This document shows positions 44,143-52,749 of a DNA stretch of 64,000 nucleotides, in pieces. The stretch's first letter is position 1; each line of letters starts with the position of its first letter. This DNA is from CAXNKH01 sp049296795 (GTDB lineage: Bacteria > Pseudomonadota > Gammaproteobacteria > Burkholderiales > Burkholderiaceae_C): positions 14,780 through 78,779 of the forward strand of contig JBAQTC010000006.1 in assembly GCA_049296795.1 (NCBI GenBank), given 5' to 3'. The translations under genes were made by a program, and so were the position numbers. The notes under the pieces are model-generated. The model was not told where the DNA came from. It did not search any database and was given only the letters and a program-made list of their open reading frames with translations.

Positions 44143-45372
44143 ATGCACCGATCTCCCTCCTACGACGCCCGCTTGGTCGGCTGGCTTTCGCTGGCACAAC
44201 TCATTTCTTGGGGCAGTGTGTTCTACACCTTTGCCGTTTTGATGGAACCAATGGAGCGCGAGCTAGGCCTGAATCGCGCCGAGTCGTCGCTGGCTTTCAG
44301 TCTGGCCTTGCTGGCCGAGGGCCTGCTGGCCTACCCCGTAGGTCGCTTGATCGACCGCGGTCATGAACGCTTCGTCATGACCGCAGGTTCGGTTTTGATC
44401 GGTTGTTGCTTGCTGCTACACAGCCAAATTAGCACGGCGTGGGCGTTTTATGCCGTCTGGCTCGGTCTGGGTGCGGGACTGGCCGCGACCTTGTACCCGC
44501 CGGTTTTCGCGGTCGTCACGCGTCGCTTTCCCTTGGATTACCGGCGCGCCATCATCACCATGACTTTCCTAGGTGGGCTGGCGAGCACCGTGTTCATTCC
44601 TTTGTCGGCCTGGCTGATTCAGGCCCTGGGTTGGCGCCACGCCTTGTGGGTGCTGGCCGCTCTTCATTTGTTGTTGTGCGCACCGTTGCACGCACTGGCA
44701 CTACGCGGTGCACCGCGCACCCATGGTCCGCAATCAAAGAGCGTCCAGGACCAGAACGACAAGCTGACACAGCTCTTGCGCAGCCCGCCTTTTTTGTTGA
44801 TTGGCGCGTTTATCGTGCTGCTGATGGCCGTCACCGCCGCACTGCCCGCCCACATGGTGAGTTTGCTGCGCGAAAACGGCTTGGGCGAAGCCTGGGCCAT
44901 TGCCATACCCGCCAGCATAGGACTGATTCAAGTCGCCGGACGCGCCTTGATGTATTTTTTTGAACACCGCTTCGACCTGCACCAAGCCAACCGTCACATC
45001 CCTTTGCTTATTCCACTGGGCGTGTTCGCTTTGCTGGCGTCGCCTTGGCTCGGTGAGGGCCAACTTTGGCTGGTCTTCCTGTTTGTGTTGTTGTTCGGTT
45101 TGGGTAACGGCATGCTGACCATCGTCAAAGGCACGGCCATCGCCCAATATGTGAGCCGCGACCACGTGGCCTCGCTCAATGGGGCGCTGGGCCTTCCCAC
45201 GGCACTGGCGCGCGCCGCATCACCACTTGTTCTGGGCTTGCTATGGAGTCAGCAAGCCGGTTACCGCCATGGTCTGTGGCTGTTGCTGGCTGGGGGGCTG
45301 CTCGGCGTTGCGTCGCTGGTACTGGCGCAACGCCTGTCACTGCAAGCCTCAACCCGCGCCCGCCGGGGCTGA
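44143..45372 (+). CDS. MFS transporter
   Basis: A 409-residue MFS protein with about 12 hydrophobic segments. The N-terminal half begins LVGWLSLAQLISWGSVFYTF and carries GRLIDRGHERFVM in the motif-A position. This type resembles monocarboxylate/oxalate-formate antiporter-like MFS members. The ATG at 44143 is two codons after a TTG that is also open. The final 24 bases overlap the convergent glycine-zipper gene. Substrate unknown. Confidence 0.85.
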   Translation: MHRSPSYDARLVGWLSLAQLISWGSVFYTFAVLMEPMERELGLNRAESSLAFSLALLAEGLLAYPVGRLIDRGHERFVMTAGSVLIGCCLLLHSQISTAWAFYAVWLGLGAGLAATLYPPVFAVVTRRFPLDYRRAIITMTFLGGLASTVFIPLSAWLIQALGWRHALWVLAALHLLLCAPLHALALRGAPRTHGPQSKSVQDQNDKLTQLLRSPPFLLIGAFIVLLMAVTAALPAHMVSLLRENGLGEAWAIAIPASIGLIQVAGRALMYFFEHRFDLHQANRHIPLLIPLGVFALLASPWLGEGQLWLVFLFVLLFGLGNGMLTIVKGTAIAQYVSRDHVASLNGALGLPTALARAASPLVLGLLWSQQAGYRHGLWLLLAGGLLGVASLVLAQRLSLQASTRARRG

Positions 45373-46020
45373 TGGGGCGGCCGGCTGGCTACCCGGCTGA
45401 ACCGGCATAGGCGAACTCAGGCTGCCGTCATTTCGGCGCAACGCGTTGCCTTCGATGATGACTTTCTCACCCACGGCGACCGAACTCATTTGCTCGACCA
45501 TGCGGCTGGAGCCATCGTCCATTTGCATCCTGATTTGATAGACGAGCACTTTTTTCATTTTCTTCTCCGCCGTATTGCCAGCCCAACCGCCGCCAACCGC
45601 GCCCAAAACGGTGGTGGCCGTGCGGCCGCTTCCACTGCCAATTTGGTTACCAACCAAGGCTCCCAACACGCCACCGGCCACCGCGCCCAGCCCGCTCGCA
45701 GCTCCTTCCCGCTCAACGGCGGTAACAGCAATCACCGTCCCGCAATGGGCACACAGCGGCTTGACGCTGGCAACCACTGCTGGCGTTGCAGGTACTACGG
45801 CCTTGCTCGGCCTGTCCTTGGCCATCGACTCCTTCTCCACCACCGACCCCGCTCTGGGTGGCGCCGACATCAAGGCCTGCTCCGGCCCCATGGTTTGAGG
45901 TTGCTGGAACAGCAAAATACCACCGAGTGCGAGCACCGCAACACCTAGCACGGCAGCCACAACGACCCAAGATTGGTCGGCTGCACCAGAACCCGGCATT
46001 TTTTCAAGCTTGGTTTTCAT
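45349..46020 (-). CDS. Membrane-anchored glycine-zipper 2TM-domain protein
   Basis: A 223-residue protein with an uncleaved-looking N-terminal membrane segment (about residues 18-38). A paired-cysteine motif LCAHCGTVIAVTAV (about 88-101) precedes a glycine zipper GAVAGGVLGALVGNQIGSGS with GAVGGGWAGNTAEKKMKK, then a small beta-rich tail and a Pro/Ala-rich end. It shares the CAxCxxVIAV-zipper plan with the protein at 25432-26052, so both are likely envelope proteins. ATG 46020 has GGAG five bases upstream; a GTG just before it is too close. Confidence 0.82.
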   Translation of the reverse strand: MKTKLEKMPGSGAADQSWVVVAAVLGVAVLALGGILLFQQPQTMGPEQALMSAPPRAGSVVEKESMAKDRPSKAVVPATPAVVASVKPLCAHCGTVIAVTAVEREGAASGLGAVAGGVLGALVGNQIGSGSGRTATTVLGAVGGGWAGNTAEKKMKKVLVYQIRMQMDDGSSRMVEQMSSVAVGEKVIIEGNALRRNDGSLSSPMPVQPGSQPAAPSAPAGAG

Positions 46021-46150
46021 CACAGCTCCTTGAACGGGACCACAAACTGGGCCCCTGACTCTTGCAGTATCGACAAGCCATCTGAAAACTTCAAAGATCG
46101 ACCCTAGCGGGGCTGGTATTTCCAGCTCAACATGCTTTTACTAAAGGGGT

Positions 46151-47506
46151 ATGACAACGCTGCGCGGATTTTGTTGGGCTGGGTTGATGCTGCTGACCTT
46201 GTCAGGGCAGGCCTCGCCTGTGCCGGTGTTGCAACTCCAAGATGCCATCGGTCCAGCCAGCGCCGATTACATCGTTCGCGGGATTGCCAAAGCGGCCAAA
46301 GCCCAAGCGCCCCTGCTGGTGATCGAACTCGACACCCCTGGCGGACTGGACACTTCGATGCGGCAAATCATCCAGGCTATTCTGGCCTCCCCGGTCGCGG
46401 TTGCCGTTTATGTTCGACCCGAAGGCGCGCGCGCCGCCAGCGCCGGAACTTACATTTTGTATGCGGCCCATATTGCCGCCATGGCGCCGGCCACAACGCT
46501 CGGCGCCGCAACGCCCGTGGCCATTGCTATGCCCGGCAGCGGGGTCAAGCCTGCACCTGCGCCACACCCGGGCTTGGAGGCACCAGCCGACAAAACCAAG
46601 AACAGCGATACCCTGAGCACCAAGCAGATCAATGATGCGGCCGCTTTGATTCGCGGCTTGGCTCAAATGCATGGGCGCAACGCAGTCTGGGCCGAACGTG
46701 CCGTGCGTGAGGCCGTCAGCCTGACGGCCAACGAGGCTTTGAAAGACAAAGTGATCGACATGATTGCCAAAGACCTGGACGATCTGCTGACACAAATCGA
46801 TGGCCGGACAGTGCAACTCGTTGGCGTGCCAACCCAACTCATGACCCGTGGCCTAGCGTTTCAGGTCCAGCCGCCTGACTGGCGGCATCGTTTGCTCTCG
46901 ATCATCAGCCAGCCGAGCATGGCGATGCTGCTCATGATGCTGGGTGTTTATGCCTTGCTGTTCGAACTCGCCTCGCCCAGCTTCGGCGTGGCTGGTGTGG
47001 TTGGCGCCATCTGCTTGTTATTGGCCTTGTTTGCTCTGCAGATGTTACCCATCAATTACGCCGGCCTTGCTTTGCTGCTGCTGGCCGTTGCCTTGTTCGT
47101 GGCCGAGCTGATGGCGCCAAGTTTTGGACTACTGGGCGCTGGCGGCATCTTGGCCTTTGTCATCGGCGGAATGTTGTTGTTTGACAACGAGCTGCCCGGT
47201 TTCGGTGTGCCCCTGTCGTTATTGATGGGCTTGGCCTTGCTGTCGGGCGCATTGGTCATATTCGGCGGTGGTTTGGCCCTCAAGCTACGCCGTCGCCCCG
47301 TGATCCAGGAAAGCTGGGTCGGTGCCTGCGGCGTGATGCTGGAGGTCGGCGACCAACAGTGGGTCGAAGTCTTGGGTGAACGATGGCGCGTGAGCAGCCC
47401 TTCACCCATGTACGTCGGACAAACGGTCCGCGTGACCGGTCGCAAAGGAATGACGCTGGAAGTGCAAGTCGACAACGCGCTAATGACGAAAGGAAATCCA
47501 TCATGA
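46151..47506 (+). CDS. NfeD-family membrane serine protease (ClpP-class, long form)
   Basis: A 451-residue NfeD1b-type protein. A signal peptide (ending GQASP, about residue 22) is followed by a ClpP-like protease domain with the nucleophile Ser97 in GARAASAGTYILY and a probable Lys158 in STKQINDAAALIRGLA. Four or five membrane helices (about 245-390) and a C-terminal OB-fold NfeD domain complete it. These proteases cleave the hydrophobic C terminus of stomatin-like partners; that partner is the next gene, overlapping by ATGA. The AAGGGG before the ATG is unusually close. Confidence 0.92.
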   Translation: MTTLRGFCWAGLMLLTLSGQASPVPVLQLQDAIGPASADYIVRGIAKAAKAQAPLLVIELDTPGGLDTSMRQIIQAILASPVAVAVYVRPEGARAASAGTYILYAAHIAAMAPATTLGAATPVAIAMPGSGVKPAPAPHPGLEAPADKTKNSDTLSTKQINDAAALIRGLAQMHGRNAVWAERAVREAVSLTANEALKDKVIDMIAKDLDDLLTQIDGRTVQLVGVPTQLMTRGLAFQVQPPDWRHRLLSIISQPSMAMLLMMLGVYALLFELASPSFGVAGVVGAICLLLALFALQMLPINYAGLALLLLAVALFVAELMAPSFGLLGAGGILAFVIGGMLLFDNELPGFGVPLSLLMGLALLSGALVIFGGGLALKLRRRPVIQESWVGACGVMLEVGDQQWVEVLGERWRVSSPSPMYVGQTVRVTGRKGMTLEVQVDNALMTKGNPS

Positions 47507-48282
47507 ACATCTCTCTTAATTTGGACTTGGTCAATGTCTTGTTCCCCTTGCTGTTGTTCGGGGTAGCGCTGTTTGTCAGTTCCGTTCGGATACTGCGGGA
47601 ATACGAACGCGCCGTGGTGTTTCAGCTCGGGCGTTTTTGGAAAGTCAAAGGGCCAGGACTGGTGTTACTGATTCCGGGTATCCAAAAAATGGTACGGGTG
47701 GATTTGCGGGTTATCACCATGGACGTCGAACCACAAGATGTAATTTCGCGCGATAACGTTTCGGTCAAAGTCAATGCCGTTGTGTTTTTCCGCGTGGTTG
47801 ATCCGGAAAAAGCCATTATTCAGGTTGAGAACTACCTGATGGCCACCAGTCAACTGGCACAAACCACGTTGCGTGTGGTGCTGGGCAAACACGAACTCGA
47901 TGAGATGCTGGCCGAGCGCGAGCGGCTCAATCTTGATTTGCAACGCATTCTTGACGCCCAGACCGATGGCTGGGGCATCAAGGTCACCAATGTCGAAATC
48001 AAGCACGTTGACCTGAACGAATCCATGATTCGCGCCATTGCGCGTCAAGCCGAAGCTGAGCGTGAACGGCGCGCCAAAGTCATTCATGCCGAGGGCGAAA
48101 AACAAGCTGCTGCTGCGCTGCTGGAAGCGGCTCGCACCCTGGCGCAACAACCCGAAGCCATGCAGCTGCGCTACTTGCAAACCATGACACAGGTAGCCGG
48201 CGACAAAACCTCGACCTTGGTGTTCCCGTTGCCGATGGACCTGCTTGGCCCACTCCTGAACAAAGGGGTAGGGCGAACTTGA
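47503..48282 (+). CDS. Slipin (stomatin/SPFH-family membrane protein)
   Basis: A 259-residue stomatin homologue. An N-terminal membrane hairpin (about residues 8-28) precedes the SPFH domain starting REYERAVVFQLGRFWKVKGP with DVEPQDVISRDNVSVKVNAV. A helical oligomerisation region follows (IARQAEAERERRAKVIHAEG). It probably forms ring-like membrane microdomains and is the natural substrate of the upstream NfeD protease. The start is coupled to that gene (ATGA) with AAAGGAAA upstream. It ends 38 bases from the convergent metH stop. Confidence 0.94.
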   Translation: MNISLNLDLVNVLFPLLLFGVALFVSSVRILREYERAVVFQLGRFWKVKGPGLVLLIPGIQKMVRVDLRVITMDVEPQDVISRDNVSVKVNAVVFFRVVDPEKAIIQVENYLMATSQLAQTTLRVVLGKHELDEMLAERERLNLDLQRILDAQTDGWGIKVTNVEIKHVDLNESMIRAIARQAEAERERRAKVIHAEGEKQAAAALLEAARTLAQQPEAMQLRYLQTMTQVAGDKTSTLVFPLPMDLLGPLLNKGVGRT

Positions 48283-48320
48283 GCGGCCGATTCAGCGCGC
48301 CAAGCCAGCTCAGCAGGCGT

Positions 48321-51119
48321 TCAAAGATTTGGCGCCAACAAGCGTTGGAGATGTTCCTGTTTCAGTCCTCGGCGTGCCGACTGGTCTTGCAGTTGGTCTT
48401 GGCCAATCCGGCCCACATTGAAATAACTGGACTGCGGATGCGCCAGATAAAAACCGCTGACACTGGCCGCCGGTAACATGGCCAAACTCTCGGTCAGCGT
48501 CATGCCGATTTCGTCGCATTGCAACACATCAAACATCGCTTGCTTGACGCTGTGATCCGGGCAAGCGGGGTAGCCCGGGGCTGGCCGAATACCCTGGTAT
48601 TTTTCATCAATCAATTGCTCCAAGCTCAGTTGTTCCTGCGCCGCATAACCCCATAAATCGGTGCGAACCCGCTGGTGCAGGCATTCGGCAAAGGCTTCGG
48701 CCAGCCGGTCAGCCAAGGCTTTGAGCATGATGGCTGAATAATCGTCGTGGTCATCCATGAAATTCTTTTCCTGTCGCTCGACGCCAAGTCCTGCGGTCAC
48801 AGCAAACATTCCCACATAGTCCGGCGCCTGCCCTTTTGGTGCCACGAAATCGGCCAGGCAACGACTGGGCCGCATGACGCCGTCGATTTCCTGTTTTTCG
48901 CTTTGCTGGCGCAAGCCGAACCAAGTCAGCGCCAGCTGCTTGCGCGACTCATCGGTGTAGAGTTCGATGTCATCAACGACGCTGTTGGCCGGGTACAACC
49001 CCACAACAGCATTGGCACTCAACCAGCGCCCCTCGATCAAGCGCTTGAGCATGGTCTGGGCATCGGCATAGACCCTAACCGCTTCGCTGCCCACCACCTC
49101 GTCGCGCAGAATCGCCGGGAATGGCCCGGCCAAGTCCCAAGTCTGGAAAAATGGCCCCCAGTCGATATATTTCGCCAGCTCGGTCAAGTCAAAGTTTTTG
49201 AACATGCGACGACCTAGAAATTTCGGCACCGGCGCCTTGAAGCCAGCCCAATCGATGGGGGTTTTGTTCGCCCTGGCCTGGGCCAATGACCACAATGGAA
49301 GTTGTTTCTTGTTGGCATGCAGGGTTCGCACCCGCTCGTTGTCGGCATTAAGCTCGGCCACATAGGCACTGGCCTTATCGCTCAACAAACTCTGCGCCAC
49401 ACTGACGCTGCGCGAAGCATCGGGCACATAGACCACGGGGCCTTCATAATGCGGCGCTATTTTGACCGCCGTGTGGACCCGCGAGGTGGTGGCACCGCCA
49501 ATCAACAGCGGGATTTTTTTGATGCGGAAATAATCGTCCTTTTGCATCTCTGCGGCCACCACCTGCATTTCTTCCAGGCTGGGTGTGATCAGTCCCGACA
49601 AACCCACGATGTCCGCCCCTTCGACCTTGGCGCGTGCCAAAATTTCATGACAAGGAACCATCACACCCATGTTCACCACTTCGAAGTTATTGCATTGCAA
49701 CACCACGGTCACAATGTTTTTACCAATGTCGTGGACGTCACCCTTGACGGTGGCAATCACGATCTTGCCCTTGGTCCGGACATCGCGCCCTGCTGCTTCG
49801 TCCTGCCGCTTTTCCTCTTCGATATAGGGAATCAGATGCGCCACCGCCTGCTTCATCACACGTGCGCTTTTGACCACTTGGGGTAAGAACATCTTGCCCT
49901 GCCCGAACAAATCACCCACGATGTTCATGCCATCCATCAACGGTCCTTCTATGACATGCAAAGGGCGTCCGCCCCGGGCTGCTATCGCTTGGTAAGCCTC
50001 TTCGGTATCGGCCACGATGAAATCGTTGATGCCACGCACCAGGGCGTGACTGAGCCGCTCTTGCACCGACACGGGCTGCTCTGGCGTGCCACGCCAGAGG
50101 TTTTTCTGTCCCTCATCGCGGGCTGATCCTTTGGCTTGTTCGGCAATTTCAACCAAGCGCTCGCCAGCGGAATGCCGTGCTTCACCCGACTTGTAAACAG
50201 GCGTTCGATTCAGCACCACGTCCTCGACCCGCTGCCGTAACTCGGGCTCGATCTCGTCATAAACCCCGACCATGCCGGCGTTGACGATGCCCATGTCCAT
50301 TCCTGCTGCAATGGCGTGGTACAAAAACACGGTGTGAATGGCCTCGCGCACCGGGTCGTTGCCGCGAAACGAAAAGCTCACATTGCTGACGCCGCCCGAC
50401 ACCTTGGCGCCGGGCAGATTCTGCTTTATCCAGCGCGTGGCATTGATGAAATCAACTGCGTAGTTGTTGTGTTCCTCAATGCCAGTGGCAACGGCAAAGA
50501 TATTGGGATCGAAGATGATGTCTTCGGGTGGAAAATCAACTTCATCGACCAAGATTCGGTAAGCACGTTCGCAAATTTCTATTTTTCGCTGGTAAGTGTC
50601 GGCCTGACCGGCCTCATCAAAAGCCATCACCACCGTTGCCGCACCATAGCGTCGCAGCAACTGGGCCTGGCGCTTAAATGCCGCAACACCCTCTTTCATG
50701 CTGATCGAGTTAACGACGGGCTTACCTTGGACACAGCGCAAGCCAGCCTCGATAACGCTCCACTTGGAGCTGTCGATCATGATGGGCACCCGCGCGATGT
50801 CGGGCTCGGAGGCAATCAGGTTGAGAAACCTCACCATCGCGGCCTGGCTGTCCAGCATGGCCTCATCCATGTTGATGTCGATGATCTGCGCCCCGTTTTC
50901 CACCTGTTGCCGCGCAACGGCCAACGCCTGCTCATACTCGCCGTTCAAAATCATTCGAGCAAAGGCCTTGGATCCCGTGACATTGGTGCGCTCGCCGATG
51001 TTGACAAAGGTGGCTCTGGGGGATGGCGCTTCAGCGCCGTCTCCAACTGCTTGGGGGGCGCCAATCAGCACCGGCTCTAGGCCAGACAAACGCATAGCGG
51101 GTAGCAAAACTTCAGACAT
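48321..51119 (-). CDS. metH: Methionine synthase, cobalamin-dependent: folate, cobalamin and activation modules
   Basis: A 932-residue protein equal to the last three modules of E. coli MetH. The methyl-tetrahydrofolate (pterin) domain is at about 35-300. The cobalamin domain has the lower-ligand motif GDVHDIGKN (near residue 460). The C-terminal reactivation domain carries RPAPGYPACPDHS. It methylates homocysteine together with the separately encoded N-terminal module at 51241. The start MSEVLLPAMRL has AGGTGA six bases upstream, and that site is locked in a hairpin controlled by an SAH riboswitch. Two-gene metH is known in Burkholderiales. Confidence 0.96.
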   Translation of the reverse strand: MSEVLLPAMRLSGLEPVLIGAPQAVGDGAEAPSPRATFVNIGERTNVTGSKAFARMILNGEYEQALAVARQQVENGAQIIDINMDEAMLDSQAAMVRFLNLIASEPDIARVPIMIDSSKWSVIEAGLRCVQGKPVVNSISMKEGVAAFKRQAQLLRRYGAATVVMAFDEAGQADTYQRKIEICERAYRILVDEVDFPPEDIIFDPNIFAVATGIEEHNNYAVDFINATRWIKQNLPGAKVSGGVSNVSFSFRGNDPVREAIHTVFLYHAIAAGMDMGIVNAGMVGVYDEIEPELRQRVEDVVLNRTPVYKSGEARHSAGERLVEIAEQAKGSARDEGQKNLWRGTPEQPVSVQERLSHALVRGINDFIVADTEEAYQAIAARGGRPLHVIEGPLMDGMNIVGDLFGQGKMFLPQVVKSARVMKQAVAHLIPYIEEEKRQDEAAGRDVRTKGKIVIATVKGDVHDIGKNIVTVVLQCNNFEVVNMGVMVPCHEILARAKVEGADIVGLSGLITPSLEEMQVVAAEMQKDDYFRIKKIPLLIGGATTSRVHTAVKIAPHYEGPVVYVPDASRSVSVAQSLLSDKASAYVAELNADNERVRTLHANKKQLPLWSLAQARANKTPIDWAGFKAPVPKFLGRRMFKNFDLTELAKYIDWGPFFQTWDLAGPFPAILRDEVVGSEAVRVYADAQTMLKRLIEGRWLSANAVVGLYPANSVVDDIELYTDESRKQLALTWFGLRQQSEKQEIDGVMRPSRCLADFVAPKGQAPDYVGMFAVTAGLGVERQEKNFMDDHDDYSAIMLKALADRLAEAFAECLHQRVRTDLWGYAAQEQLSLEQLIDEKYQGIRPAPGYPACPDHSVKQAMFDVLQCDEIGMTLTESLAMLPAASVSGFYLAHPQSSYFNVGRIGQDQLQDQSARRGLKQEHLQRLLAPNL

Positions 51120-51122
51120 GCG

Positions 51123-51154
51123 GCTCACCTGTTGTTGACAAGGGTCAGGTGAGC
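51123..51154 (-). promoter_or_regulatory. Ribosome-site-sequestering hairpin (riboswitch expression platform)
   Basis: On the minus strand GCTCACCTG (51146-51154) is exactly complementary to CAGGTGAGC (51123-51131), which holds the metH ribosome site, with a 14-base loop. The GCTC part also belongs to the riboswitch pseudoknot. Ligand binding should therefore free the ribosome site, making an ON switch. Confidence 0.82.
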
Positions 51155-51228
51155 GCCGTTGGGACATCCAAGCCTGGCGGGGACCTAAAAACAAAAGGGC
51201 CTCGCTGCAACGCTCCTTGGATGCTGCT
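51145..51228 (-). promoter_or_regulatory. S-adenosylhomocysteine (SAH) riboswitch
   Basis: The minus strand shows the conserved blocks of the class in order: AAGGAGCGTTGCAGCGAGG, GCCAGGCTTGG and CAACGGCGCTCACC. The P1 stem is CATCCAAG with CTTGGATG (8 pairs). A P2 hairpin forms from GCGAGGCC with GGTCCCCGC, and GAGCG/GTTG pair with CGCTC/CAAC as the pseudoknot. The class is known upstream of ahcY, metH and metF in proteobacteria. Here it lies in the 121-base gap between the two metH genes. Confidence 0.94.
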
Positions 51229-51240
51229 TATTCTAGAGCC

Positions 51241-52287
51241 TCATGCAGCATCTCGATAGAATAAATTCTGCACTCGAGCGCGCGCTGGCAAAGGCATGAT
51301 CGCCTCACCAATGGCCGCGATGTGCTCGGGCGTAGTGCCGCAGCAACCACCCACGATATTAACCAGGCCTTCGGCGGCAAATTCACGCAGCAGGCGTGAG
51401 GTGACTTCTGGCGTTTCATCGAACCCGGTCTCGCTCATCGGGTTGGGCAGGCCCGCGTTGGGGTAGCAGCTGATGAAGGTGTCGTCCGCCACCCGCGCCA
51501 ACTCCTGAATGTAGGGACGCATCAGGGCCGCGCCCAAGGCGCAGTTCAGGCCCACAGCCAGCGGCTGGGCGTGGCGTACGCTGTGCCAAAAAGCGGTGAC
51601 GGTTTGGCCCGACAGAATGCGCCCCGACGCGTCAGTCACCGTGCCGCTGATGATCAGGGGCAAGCGCTCGCCGCTGGACTCAAAGTATTCGTCAATCGCA
51701 AACAACGCCGCTTTGGCATTAAGTGTGTCAAAAATGGTTTCCACCACCAGTACATCACTGCCCCCTTCGACCAAAGCCTGCACCTGTTCGTAATAGGCCA
51801 GGCGTAATTGCTCAAACGTGATGTTGCGGGCTCCCGGATCATTGACATCGGGGCTGATACTGGCAGTTTTTGGCGTGGGGCCCAAGGCTCCGACCACGAA
51901 GCGCTGGCGCTGCGCAGTGGAGAACTTGTCACAAGCGGCGCGGGCCAAGCGGGCCGAAGCCAGATTCATCTCGCGCGCCAAATCGCCCATGCCGTAATCG
52001 GCTTGGGCCACGCTGGTGGCACCAAAAGTATTGGTTTCGATCAGGTCGGCTCCGGCGGCCAGGTAGCCTTCGTGAATCTCACTGATGAGTTCCGGGCGGG
52101 TCAGCGACAGCAACTCGTTATTGCCTTTGACGTCCAGCCCAAAGTTCTTGAACCGTTCGCCCCGGTATTGCGTCTCGCTCAAGCGCAATCGTTGAATCAT
52201 GGTCCCCATGGCGCCGTCCAGAATCATGATCCTGTGCGCCAACAGTCCGGGTAAGGACTGGCCCCGGGTGTAATGGATACTTTTCAT
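51241..52287 (-). CDS. metH: Methionine synthase, homocysteine-binding module
   Basis: A 348-residue protein matching the N-terminal Hcy module of MetH. It binds homocysteine thiolate through zinc. Zinc ligands are Cys249 (GLNCALG) and Cys315/Cys316 (GGCCGTTPEH). The start region MILDGAMGTMIQRLRLSE is typical of MetH. It lies upstream of the 932-residue second part on the same strand, and the SAH riboswitch sits between them. It could also act as a stand-alone methyltransferase. Divergent from a rhodanese gene. Confidence 0.95.
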   Translation of the reverse strand: MKSIHYTRGQSLPGLLAHRIMILDGAMGTMIQRLRLSETQYRGERFKNFGLDVKGNNELLSLTRPELISEIHEGYLAAGADLIETNTFGATSVAQADYGMGDLAREMNLASARLARAACDKFSTAQRQRFVVGALGPTPKTASISPDVNDPGARNITFEQLRLAYYEQVQALVEGGSDVLVVETIFDTLNAKAALFAIDEYFESSGERLPLIISGTVTDASGRILSGQTVTAFWHSVRHAQPLAVGLNCALGAALMRPYIQELARVADDTFISCYPNAGLPNPMSETGFDETPEVTSRLLREFAAEGLVNIVGGCCGTTPEHIAAIGEAIMPLPARARVQNLFYRDAA

Positions 52288-52293
52288 AAGTGG

Positions 52294-52319
52294 CCTATTG
52301 TAGAAACCCCGACAATAGG
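52294..52319. repeat. Palindrome between metH and rhodanese starts
   Basis: CCTATTGT (52294-52301) and ACAATAGG (52312-52319) form a perfect 8-pair inverted repeat with a 10-base spacer. It stands between the two divergent start codons, 3 bases before the rhodanese ATG. It could be an operator or a hairpin in either leader; the binding protein is not known. Confidence 0.45.
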
Positions 52320-52322
52320 GTC

Positions 52323-52718
52323 ATGAGAAATTTATCGCCCCAAGAATCCTGGGCCCTACTGCAACACCAACCTGACACCCTGTTACTCGATGTGCGTATG
52401 GAGATTGAATCACTGTACGTAGGCCGTCCGCCCGGCGCACTGAATATTCCTTGGTACGAATACCCCGAGTTTGTTCCCGATCCCGCCCAGTTTGTAGCGG
52501 CTGTTTCGCACGAGACCAACGCCCAGCTCGATCGTCCCCTATTGATGTTTTGTCGCAGTGGCACGCGCTCGGTTGCCGCCGCCGTCGCCTTAGAAGACGC
52601 TGGCTACAGCCAAGTCTTCAATATGCTCCATGGTTTTGAGGGTGATTTGAACGATGCGTTTCAGCGCTCCAGCCGCAATGGCTGGCGCTTTGACGGCCTG
52701 CCTTGGGTCCAAATGTAG
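52323..52718 (+). CDS. Rhodanese-like sulfurtransferase
   Basis: A 131-residue single-domain rhodanese. The active-site loop is MFCRSGTRS with Cys77. Other family parts are LLLDVRMEIESLYVG and GALNIPWYEYPEF. It would move a sulfane sulfur to a thiol acceptor. The ATG at 52323 lies at the edge of a palindrome shared with the divergent metH gene. recQ begins 31 bases downstream on the same strand. Confidence 0.92.
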   Translation: MRNLSPQESWALLQHQPDTLLLDVRMEIESLYVGRPPGALNIPWYEYPEFVPDPAQFVAAVSHETNAQLDRPLLMFCRSGTRSVAAAVALEDAGYSQVFNMLHGFEGDLNDAFQRSSRNGWRFDGLPWVQM

Positions 52719-52749
52719 TCTCGCTTGACTGGTCTTAGGGCAACGGATT

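Noticed and set aside
50316..51080. 254-residue plus-strand frame opposite metH
   Set aside because: Shadow of the pterin-binding module of MetH.
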